Assembly: GCA_024734495.1 (NCBI GenBank)
Contig: JALMQS010000887.1
Coordinates: 921,115-985,114 of the forward strand
From: Forficula auricularia
Taxonomy: Eukaryota; Arthropoda; Insecta; Dermaptera; Forficulidae
Direction of reading: 5' to 3'
Length of the DNA stretch: 64,000 bases
Shown: positions 56,501-64,000 of the stretch, one piece after another
How the letters are laid out: every line of letters begins with the position of its first letter
How positions within the stretch are numbered: the first letter of the stretch is position 1
Program-made: the position numbers and the translations under genes
The notes under the pieces: generated by a model
Told to the model about the DNA's origin: nothing
The model's input: the letters and a program-made list of their open reading frames with translations, nothing else
Databases searched by the model: none

Positions 56501-59500
56501 CAGCGCGGACTTACTTGCGACCCGAGGACATAATGACGAATTATATTTTATTTCGGGTATTTCAAAATATATTTTAAGTCGCATTAAAGTAATTAAAAGA
56601 AATAAGGTTTCCTATAATTACATGAAGAATAACATAATAAATAATACTAGTAAAACTTCAACTATTGATATAGATTTAGAAAAATTAAATAAGCTACTTA
56701 AAAGAAACGCAAAATCAGACAGAAGAAAAAAGCCATTGGTATTTGTTTGTTATTTTAAAATAAAATTTGTAATATTGTTTGGTTTTATGGGATTTAACTA
56801 ATAATTTTGATTTTTAAAACTACAGTAAAACCTCGTTTATCCGGCCCTCATTTATCCCGACCACCGGATTATCCGGATCGGATTTGTAGACATTTTTATT
56901 TTAATAAATGTTCACAAGGATAAACTTTTTTAACTGTGATAGCAAGAATGTAATTATAATTTCATTTTTTTAAACCATTCTATGTAATTTCGATATAAAC
57001 TTTTTTTATCGTAATAAATTAAAATTCGCTTATTTTTTTTTTTTTTTTTTTTTTTTTAATGCAATCGGAGTTGCAGAAGGGGTGCACCAGTAAAGATGCA
57101 GCTTCTGGATCTCGAAAGACCCTTGCATTACCGAAGAGAAGGGAGAGTTGATTAAGAGAGGGGTGTAGACGTAGGTGTCTATGCACCCTGGTTTTGAAGG
57201 TTTGAGAGATGCATAGGTGCTGGGAAAGATAGAGGCTGGGAGGGAGTTCCAGTTCACTTGAAGTCATGGGGATATATGTATTCGCGGGCTAAAGTGGTCC
57301 GGCACTTTTCCAGTTTGACCGCCGAAGAGTGTTGGGAGTCGGCCCAAAAACGTGTGCTGCGTGCAAAGCATGCTTGGAGGGTATTGATTTTATCTCATCC
57401 GAGCACCTGCTGTGGTAGTATCTATAGAAAAGGAAAGGGCAGAGACATCTCTTCGATGAGCTAGCGAGTCGAGGGAGTGGGTGAGGGTAGAATCGTCAAT
57501 TAGTCGAGACGGCTCGTTTCTGAATTGCATCAAGGGTAGCAAGAGAATATTTTGAGGCTCCTCTCCACGAGATGAGAGCCGTATTCGGGGCGAGGGGCGG
57601 ATTTGGGCCTTGTAGATGGTGAGAAGTTGTGGGGGTTTTGTAAAATCGCTTGGACCTGAATAAGAAGCCAATCTTCCTTGCTGCAGATTTCGCCACAGAG
57701 GAGATGTGTTCATTCCAAGACAGGTCAAGGATGCGACTGAGACGCCCAACATAGATAGAGCTGTCACACATTTTCAGGAGTATTTATTTGAGGATTTGTT
57801 TTGTTTTTATTACCCATATATTCGGATTATCCGGATTTGCGATTATCCGGTCTGCTTTGGTCCCAGTTAGTCCTGATAAACGAGGTTCTACTGTATGTAT
57901 ATTTATTTTATATTTAGTACTATAGAAATATATTAATTAATCTAATTCTTTATAATATTTTGAAACATATAAAGAGGGCCAGCAATTAAAAGAAGAGCAA
58001 ATAGATTCCCGGACATCATATATTCTACTTCAATCTTACTGGGCTAGGAAAAATGGAAAGGATTGTCCACGCAGAACTTCATCTTTACCAAATTTCTTCA
58101 TATAAAAGAGATTATCAGGTAAGAAGAAGCGAAACATTTAAAAAGTTCACTTAAAACTTTGTACACAAGATAGAATAGTATTTTTGTTATTGCTTATCTA
58201 TATATTTATTTCTGGGAAAGCATTGTAATGGACCATTGCAAAATTTTCTTTCAAAATTGGCTTATCTTAATCCATTGCTTCAAGTGTTTATTAATCGTTC
58301 CTATTAAAATAAACTGCAACGGATCGTTGCTAAACTTTATCCAAATTCATTTGAAATATTAATATGTTTATTCTTTTATTATTAATCAGATATCGCTTGC
58401 TATTTGCAGTTCATGTTAACTTTAATTCAAAAATAATTATCAATTCTCATTTAACAGTCGAGGAATGACCATTCTACATTAGATTTTTGACGCTTCGATT
58501 ATTATTGGTAACCATTGCTGAAGACATGGAGGAATTGACTTAAAATAAAAAATAACGATCGATTCTTTTCTAATACTAGAGGAATAACTTTATTGCATTC
58601 CATTTTTGATGTTTTGACTATTAATGGCAACCTCTACTGAAAACGTGGAAGAATCGACTTAAAATCAAAAAGACTAAATTCTTTTATGGCAAACAACTCA
58701 AGCTTGAATATATTACTCTAACAAATATTAGTTTTCATCAAGATGGCAAAAGTCCTTCAATGAAAAAAAAATAAAATAATGATCATTTCCCCACCCTTTC
58801 CCTATCTACCATATGTAAAAAATTTCAATTTTAATTGCATTTCATGTTTGGTATGGTAAATCGTCTTCAAATTTTAACAATATGTGTATTATGCTTTTAA
58901 TGACTTATATTCCAAGTTTCAAAGATTTCTTGCATTTGTGAAAGAACTACCTTAATCAAAGAAAAAGTAGCGCATTTTGTTTATTTTAATGCACACCGTG
59001 CCTACCCACACTGTTAAAAAATATCTATATGTTTACAATACAAATAGGTAGATAGGAAATTTACAAGATTGCGAATAGTAAAAAAAAAATACTATATTAT
59101 ATTGATAAAATCACATTAACTCATTGCAAAAATACACAAATAAATTGTAACTTTACTTTTTTCTTTTATTAAATAGATCCTATTACTAAAAAATATGTTA
59201 TAAAATTACAATAGTGGTATGTAATATTATTAACAAAAAATGTTTTGAGTCTGAACTTCCCATTTTTTTATACTAAAATTATATAAAAATTCTTAAGAGT
59301 GCATGAAAAAGAAAAAGTTTTGCCCCACCCGCCCCAAAAGTCTGTCTACTCCACTGCTGAGAGATTGTTATGGTTTACTAATAAAGTAATTCGTGAATTT
59401 TTATTAATCTAATAACAAGAAGATAAAGTAAAATCCAAGCGACTAGACCCAAATTCGAGTGCTTTTCAACGTTTAATTAGTAATAATTCAGAACCAAGCA

Positions 59501-61463
59501 ATAAAACTAATAGATTGAGGCTTATCTTTCTCATTCTATTCCTGCTCATCGTAGATCTATCTCCGCACTTTTTCTTCACTATGTTTTTTTTTGCCGAGAG
59601 TAGCAGAATTTTTATATATTGAAGAGACAATAAAAAAGTGTCATCTTCTGCTGGAATTATAAATTTTATTTATTTATAACGAGAAGCTATAGTTTCGAGG
59701 GCTTTGCCCTCTTCATCAGTCTATTACAATGGATTCACAGGAATTAATTTATGAATTCATAAATTAATTCCTGTGAATCCATTGTAATAGACTGATGAGA
59801 GAGGGCAAAGCCCTCGAAACTATAGTCTGTTATAATCAATAAATTATAATTCCAGCAAGACACACTCTTTATTTTCTCCTTCAAAAATACAAATATATAC
59901 AAATTGAACAAACGGGTTCGTGAACTTGTTTATCCCTATGACTTTTAGAGATTGACACTCGCTTACCGTATCCGTCTTTTCGCGATTTACAGTATTCACT
60001 TATTCAAAACCTTCCCAATGTTTTTTCTTGTTTTCACCATGCGAGATTCACTCCTGACTCAGGGCCGTGGCGTTGGTAGGGCGGCCGCCCTGGGCGCCGT
60101 GGCAAAGGGGATGTGTTCTGATGTGGCCATCCACTTGACTTTACCATAAAACTTGGCCCCTAAAATTATTTATAATCTGCTGGTAGGGGGGGGGGGTTAG
60201 TTTTTGCATTTTTATACTTCTGGGGACTAAACCCCCCCCATTTTGGGTTGTTAGTTTTTTCATTTTTATACTTCTGGGGTCCCACTGATTATGTATACAA
60301 AATTTGGTTGAGTTTGGTAAATGGCCAAGTTTCATTTTGACCCCTACCCCCACCATTTTGGGTGGTTAGTTTTTTCATTTTTAAACTTCTGGGGGTCCTC
60401 TGATTATGTATACAAAATTTGGTTGGAGTTTGCTCAAACGGCCTAGATTTTTAATTTTTAACCCCTCCTCCACCCCCTTAATTTTAGGTCGATATGCACC
60501 AAAATTTAATCAGCTCTTAATCTCAATGCACCAAAACTACATGTGAAATTTGGTTTCGATATTCCTGCTAGTTTTTGAGCTAGCTCGTCCACAAAAATTT
60601 GGTAACGCACGAGACTAACGGACAACCAGACAGACAACCAGACTAACTAACTAACAGACATTTTGACAAAACAATCATTATCTTGAAAAATATAATTTTT
60701 TCGATGTTCACTTATTAGGGCTTTTTTGTAGAGCGAAATGCCATGGTTTAGCTCAAATTTTTTAATCGAAATAGTTTCAGCCGTTTTTGAGATATTTCGA
60801 AAAAAAGAAGGAAAAAAACACTTTTTTATGCACGATTACTAATACTTGACCATACCCCTGTATGGTAAAGTAAAAATTAGAGTTGTAAATTTTGAATCTT
60901 ATAAAATTCGTGTACTTGTTTGATTCCGAAGTAGGCACCTAATTTCAAATAGTAAAAGTTATTATAGAAGGTAGAACATCGTGATGCAAAATATACTGTT
61001 TTATGTAGTGTTCCCTTTTTTAGAAGAAAATATCGCTAATAACCGTTTGTTAAGGCGCCCAAACGAGACTGACATTATAAAAAACCTACTTTTGGCGGAG
61101 AGGGGGTGCCTAGTAAAATCTCGCCCCGGGTGCCTACAACCCACGCGACGGCCCTGGCCTGACTTATAGGTGTTGTTCTTTCTTGGTGTAAGAGTTTCAT
61201 GTATTAATTTCATAAAAAAATCCAAGGGTCCCTATTATTATAAATATATAACTTTCAATTTCAATCAATCTGTAAGCCCTATTCTATTCTATTTAAAAGA
61301 TAAAATGAAGATAGACAAATAATTATTATATAAAAATATTATTAATCATATTATAATTCAAGGGACCGAATGATATCTTATAGTATAGCTTAGGTGCTAG
61401 ACAAGTTTATTGAACTAAAGGACTTTGATCTTTAGATTTTTATCTTTTCTCAAGTGTATACAG
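53396..61463 (+). CDS. TGF-beta/BMP-family ligand, propeptide exons (gene continues beyond window)
   Basis: Exons: (53396) 53434..53511, 55694..55850, 56674..56738, 58005..58118, and possibly 61436..61463. Phases 0, 1, 0, 0 all close with GT-AG boundaries. The joined reading includes RRQQALVQLQKALGLP, VTPPQFMINLYHSIADEKG, NPYGTSIVRSLIER, HHIFYFNLTGLGKMERIVHA and ELHLYQISSYKRDYQ. The order 'PPQFM-LY---AD--G', 'NPY---IVRS', 'FYFNL(S/T)GL----I--AELHLY' is the propeptide of BMP/ADMP-like ligands, secreted signals. The furin site and mature cysteine knot are not in the window. Subfamily not settled. No in-frame ATG with a signal peptide exists as sequenced (see exon 1). Confidence 0.8.
53578..54179. 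mobile_element. hAT-type element in BMP intron 1
   Basis: CAGTGGCGGATCATAGGG at the left, CTTGATCTGCCACTG at the right, with GGGGGGCTCC/GGGCCCCCAC subterminal blocks and the target pair ACTGCATC/ACTGCATG. Holds a nested ribozyme-bearing piece (about 53690-53870). Confidence 0.88.
53790..53830 (-). ncRNA. hammerhead-like core (Penelope type)
   Basis: Minus strand: CTGATGA (53821..53815), stem GGGTTCATAGCCC, GAAATATGTATAG. Core blocks 1 and 2 are intact and stem II is good. The triplet after stem III is not GUC. Confidence 0.5.
54721..55395 (+). mobile_element. TTTACCATAC family, copy lacking its right end
   Basis: GATGTGGCCATCCACTTGAC ... TGCACGATTACAATATTTGACC, then lost before GGTAAAG. Nested AT-rich text at 54925-55020. 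Confidence 0.7.
55694..55850 (+). CDS. BMP-type gene exon 2
   Basis: 157 nt, acceptor CTTATAG, donor CGAG|GTAGGT. Encodes ALGLPAGRGSSLDHV, TPPQFMINLYHSIADEKG, and NPYGTSIVRSLIER. The most diagnostic exon for the TGF-beta propeptide. Confidence 0.88.
56041..56225. repeat. hairpin with about 80-bp arms
   Basis: TTAGGACAAATTCTAAGAT...GCGATATCAGAGTGG and the inverse CCCCTCTGATATCGC...AATTTGTCCTAA. Similar in plan to 30295-30595. Confidence 0.85.
56674..56738 (+). CDS. BMP-type gene exon 3 (short linker exon)
   Basis: 65 nt between GATATAG and TTG|GTATTT, phase 1 in and phase 0 out. Encodes LEKLNKLLKRNAKSDRRKKP. It is needed to reconcile the phase of exon 2 (1) with that of exon 4 (0). Sequence itself is not conserved enough to prove it. 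Confidence 0.6.
56823..57893. mobile_element. pogo/Tigger-type MITE with nested LINE
   Basis: TACAGTAAAACCTCGTTTAT and the inverse of TACAGTAGAACCTCGTTTAT, flanked by TA, with GGATTATCCGGAT repeats inside. These are typical Tc1/pogo non-autonomous ends. Without the LINE it is about 325 bp. Confidence 0.85.
57033..57778 (-). pseudogene. LINE 3' end with poly(A) tail, inside the pogo-type MITE
   Basis: On the minus strand: [48 protein letters not shown], then MNWNSLPASIFPSTY, then an A25 tail (T run 57033-57057). Three or more frameshifts. Same family as 5700-6240 (both end their 5' truncation near the CDS-x-S-x-L word). Confidence 0.85.
58005..58118 (+). CDS. BMP-type gene exon 4
   Basis: 114 nt (38 codons), acceptor CAAATAG, donor CAG|GTAAGA. 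Encodes IPGHHIFYFNLTGLGKMERI and VHAELHLYQISSYKRDYQ, the beta-strand core of the propeptide (FYFNLS-x-L ... AELHLY). Confidence 0.87.
58285..58710 (-). repeat. long repeat, inverted partner of 43546-44045
   Basis: CTGCAACGGATCGTTGC, AATTATCAATTCTCATTTAAC, ACCATTGCTGAAGACATGG and GAAAACGTGGAAGAATCGAC match in inverse order. Confidence 0.8.
59682..59725 (-). ncRNA. hammerhead-like core, minus strand
   Basis: CTGATGA (59719..59713), stem GAGGGCAAAGCCCTC, GAAAC (59696..59692), then TATAGCTTC: the GTC triplet has changed to GCT, so this arm is probably inactive. Confidence 0.6.
59785..59835 (+). ncRNA. hammerhead ribozyme core, plus strand
   Basis: CTGATGA (59792-59798), stem GAGGGC-AAA-GCCCTC, GAAAC (59816-59820), palindromic stem III TATAG, and the triplet GTC (59825-59827). 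Core and cleavage site intact; stem I pairing is weak. Confidence 0.68.
59900..60030 (+). pseudogene. LINE C-terminal scrap
   Basis: FVYPYDF-like reading followed by RLTLAYRIRLFAIYSIHLFK corresponds to the NSFIPID...WNSLP...F---Y--QLFKTR tail of the LINE at 63109-63921, in worn form. Confidence 0.45.
60060..61156. mobile_element. hAT-type element with nested TTTACCATAC copy
   Basis: CAGGGCCGTGGCGTTGG at the left and CACGCGACGGCCCTG at the right, with GGCGGCCGCCCTGGGCGCC/CGCCCCGGGTGCC inner blocks. Flanks TCCTGACT and GCCTGACT (8 bp, one mismatch). Confidence 0.85.
60116..60876 (+). mobile_element. TTTACCATAC family, longest copy
   Basis: GATGTGGCCATCCACTTGAC to CATACCCCTGTATGGTAAAG. The GGGTGGTTAGTTTTTnCATT block is triplicated (60182, 60243, 60360). 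Lies inside the hAT element 60060-61156. Confidence 0.78.
61436..61463 (+). CDS. possible BMP-type gene exon 5 (28 nt)
   Basis: Between GATCTTTAG and ACAG|GTGAGA. Phase 0 in; encodes IFIFSQVYT. This could be the (V)x(V)YQV strand that follows AELHLY in BMP propeptides, but the exon is tiny and unproven. Confidence 0.35.
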
Positions 61464-61799
61464 GTGAGATTTTCTGAATAAATTAATTTCATTCAATTAT
61501 ATAATTTTCACCGCTAATATGAATTGGTATAATACTAGGAAATTATTTGAACAAATTGATTGTATATACTTATATATATATATATATATTTAGAAAGATA
61601 ACATTCATTACTGTTTTCTTGCACAAAGAAGTACTTATCATAAATACAATGCATAAGAAACTAAAGCAAGTATTATATCAAGTAGTTTCCATCGTTAATT
61701 TTTATTAAAATGAGACCAACAAATAGCCCAAAATGTGCCATTGACACGAATACTTTTTTTATCTTTAATAATGGAGTTATTTTTATACTAACGATGTCC

Positions 61800-62060
61800 T
61801 TTTTAGGTAGATTTCGAAGAAATCTACCTATTGCGCTCACTCTCATAGTGCGACTTCCGGAAAATTTCATCATAGTTTTTCCGATCATGGCCCCTAGACC
61901 CCAAAACCACCCTGCATTCAAAAGTTTATATATATTCATATATATATATATATATACCTCTACAAGTTGTGTTTTAAAAGTTTTTGATAGGAGCAGTCTA
62001 AAGGGGGGTAGACCCCCTTCGGATTCTATCTCTTTCTACGACCAGGCGCAGGGATTTTTG
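61800..62060 (+). repeat. dispersed repeat, copy of the 12350-13060 family
   Basis: TTTTTAGGTAGATTTCGAAG...TGCGCTCACTCTCATAG and GTTTTTGATAGGAGCAGTCT...CGCAGGGATTTTT, here only about 50 bp apart around a (TA)n tract. Confidence 0.7.
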
Positions 62061-62269
62061 ATTTGAAAAAGGTTGGCCACTCCTGCTTTAACGCTTATGT
62101 TGTATGTATGTAAGTGTTCCGCGGAAAAAATGTTAAGTATGAGTTTATTCATTAAAAAAATTTTAGAAGCACTACCTTAAGGTTCTACGAATTGAATAAT
62201 AAATTTGACCAAAATTGGTTATTTTCAAGATAATTCAGAAAGAACTAAAAATGTTCTCGAATGAAAAGT

Positions 62270-62480
62270 AATAATTTTTATGGGCCAATATGTACCTACG
62301 AAAAACTAATCAGTTCTTCATTTTGTTAACGGAATGGTATGTTTTCAATTTTATTTCAATCGGTTGAACGGTGTGGAAAAAATCCTCGAAGAAAAAATGG
62401 GAATCCATCCATCCACTTCCCACGGAGCTAATTGACTCTGGACGAGAACCTATGTAATTTTCGACAAAACCGTCAAGTCC
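62270..62480 (-). repeat. dispersed repeat, inverted copy of 42615-42790
   Basis: AAAAACTAATCAGTTCTTC, TTTTCAATTTTATTTCAATCG and GTGTGGAAAAAATCC in inverse order. Confidence 0.6.
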
Positions 62481-63105
62481 TAAAATTCTACATAAATGAA
62501 AACTACACTTTATAACTTTTGTAGAGACCATGAGAACCCTTTGAAGTCTCTGATTGAAATTGAATGAAAACATTCAAGCAGCGAGTCGACTCGAAATGCC
62601 AAAAGGTTTTATTTTTTTTCTCATCAATTCAATTAGTCGTATTGAAATTTCATATCTATGGGAAATTTTCTTTTATTTTATATCAAATAATTATTATTAG
62701 GAAATTTTCATTTTTAAGGGTAGTGTATTTGAAGTCTAATTTGAAAAAACGCTAATTACTGAAATAGTTTTTAAAAATATGAAATTAATAAATATTATAA
62801 AACAATAAATTATTAATCAATATATTTAATTTTGAACGAAATTGATTGAGTAGTTTTTGAGAAAATGATCAAAATCCCCGAAAACCATCAAAAAACGATG
62901 TTTCAAAAAGGACGAGAAAATTTTCGTTCTAAAAATAAGCTTTGGAAAAAGTTAACAATGTCGAATAAAATGAAATATTGACTTGTGACATGGAGTTGCA
63001 TTTATTTTTTATTTTCTTGAATTTTTCTAAATCTTTTTTTTTTACTTTTTTCTTTCAAATCAGTAATAATTAAATTCATTAATTAGTATATAAGCATCCT
63101 ACATA
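62481..63105. other. no gene seen
   Basis: AT-rich BMP-gene intron DNA without recognisable repeats or frames. Confidence 0.5.
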
Positions 63106-63108
63106 ACA

Positions 63109-63921
63109 GCACCCTACATAACGCCCCTGCATCGCATAAAAACCGTGCAGACATTGCCTCTTCAATTAATTTAGACTTATGCAAACTTAAAAACTGGGGA
63201 TCCCAAAACTTAGTTAACTTCAATGCAGGGAAAACTCAGTGTTGCCTTATTTCTAGGCGCGTCGACAGAAACCTCCCAAACATATCATTCGACTCAAACT
63301 CACTAGAATTCAGGGATAAAATTTCAATGCTAGGCGTAACTCTAGGGTCTGACCTTTCATGGAATGACCATATCCCAACCACTGCTAAAGCTACAGCGCG
63401 CAAGCTTGGTCTCGTATTTAGGTCTAGACGCTGTTATACTCCCAGTCATCTTCTTATACTGTATAAGGCTCAAATTCATCCCTGTCTCGAATATGGCTCT
63501 CATCTGTGGAGGGGTGCATCCAAGCATTCTCTTGCTACACTGGATGCAATTCAGAAGCGAGCAATTAAACTGATAGGAGACCCGACTCTAACCAACTCAC
63601 TCGACTCCCTGGCTCACCGAAGAACCGTTTCTGCCTTTTCCCTGTACTAACAGATACTATCACGGTGTCTGTTCAGTCGAGCTGAAATCAATTATCCCCC
63701 CTAATGCCCTCTTTACGAGAAACACGCGGTTTTCTAACGCTCAGCACCCCTTCGCTGTTAAATTGAATAAAAGTCGAACAAGCGCTTTCGCCAACTCTTT
63801 TATCCCTATTGACCTCCAGAGATTGGAACTCGCTCCCTGCCACCATCTTTCCCGCGACTTATAACCTTCAGCTATTTAAGACCCGTATCCACAGATACCT
63901 TCGACCCCCGCCCAACCCATA
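63109..63921 (+). pseudogene. LINE reverse transcriptase C-terminal part, 5'-truncated
   Basis: Open from STLHNAPASHKNRADIASSI through [60 protein letters not shown] and QKRAIKLIGDPTLTNSLDS to a shift at about 63648; then HPFAVKLNKSRTSAFANSFI and, after another shift, WNSLP-like and a stop near 63921. STLHN follows the YADD catalytic motif in this family, so the copy starts just after the active site. The 3' UTR (to the window end) is GC-richer: GGAGGGGCCAACCCAGGCC. Confidence 0.87.
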
Positions 63922-64000
63922 AAATTCTTTCTTCTTCTTTTCACGATGGAGGGGCCAACCCAGGCCTTTAGGGGTTGCACCTTTTGGTGTAACTCCTTCT

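Larger units (their letters stand above)
59580..59890. mobile_element. hairpin element with two facing hammerhead ribozymes
   Basis: Outer arms AAGTGTCATCTTCTGCTGGAA / TTCCAGCAAGACACACT, inner arms TATAGTTTCGAGGGC.../inverse, centre ATTAATTTATGAATTCATAAATTAAT. The left edge CCGAGAGTAGCAGA is the inverse of the tail TCTGCTACTCTCGG of 33826-34123, so both belong to one lineage. Confidence 0.8.

Noticed and set aside
1..64000. CRISPR array, bacterial operons or phage
   Set aside because: Introns, MITEs and metazoan genes make this a eukaryotic nuclear sequence; no spaced direct repeats of CRISPR type are present.
1..64000. True tRNA or rRNA genes
   Set aside because: Only isolated B-box-like words were seen; no complete cloverleaf or rRNA core could be read.

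Overview
The window is eukaryotic nuclear DNA from an AT-rich, transposon-rich animal genome, most likely an arthropod. A crustacean such as a parasitic copepod is my guess, and it is not proven by the sequence. Genes have introns with GT/AG boundaries. CHARACTERISED HOST GENES: two can be read. (1) A complete ten-exon gene on the minus strand (1982..30991) encodes DHCR24, the FAD-dependent delta(24)-sterol reductase (seladin-1). All ten exons join in phase to 519 codons plus stop, against about 516 in vertebrates. Its first intron alone is about 19.3 kb and is filled with mobile elements. (2) The 5' part of a TGF-beta/BMP-family ligand gene lies on the plus strand from a TATA box at 53326. 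Four propeptide exons join in phase (53434..58118), a fifth is possible at 61436, and the mature cysteine-knot domain is not in the window. The two genes are divergent, with 22 kb of repeats between them.

REGION BY REGION. 1-2000: repeat fragments and the 3' end of DHCR24. 2-11.5 kb: DHCR24 exons 2-10, with hAT-type MITEs, a LINE fragment and a ribozyme-like hairpin in the introns. 11.5-30.8 kb: giant intron 1, holding a non-LTR retrotransposon (13.7-17.9 kb) and a hAT element (17956..18652), both inserted into an older ORF that resembles a tegument/OTU-like cysteine protease. It also holds several hAT elements and a palindromic 'GACTTCAAAA' family. 31-35.5 kb: DHCR24 upstream region, MITEs, and a BEL/Pao gag gene broken by three datable insertions. 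35.5-46.5 kb: a hAT element of 4.8 kb (36922..41706, 8-bp target duplication) stuffed with other repeats, including the GIY-YIG end of a Penelope-like element. 43-52 kb: tandem repeats and LINE scraps. 53-64 kb: the BMP-type gene with hAT, pogo-type, LINE and Penelope/retrozyme-like insertions in its introns.

MAIN THEME. The notable recurring signal is hammerhead-ribozyme-like cores (CTGATGA, stem II, GAAA) in at least six places, several arranged head to head in large hairpins. One minus-strand copy (33915..33975) keeps every core element, including the GUC cleavage site. It sits in a 298-bp element flanked by a 12-bp target duplication (one mismatch) that splits a gag reading frame exactly. 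This resembles Penelope-like elements and animal retrozymes. Insertion order can be read in several places because removing the insert and one target copy restores an older frame.
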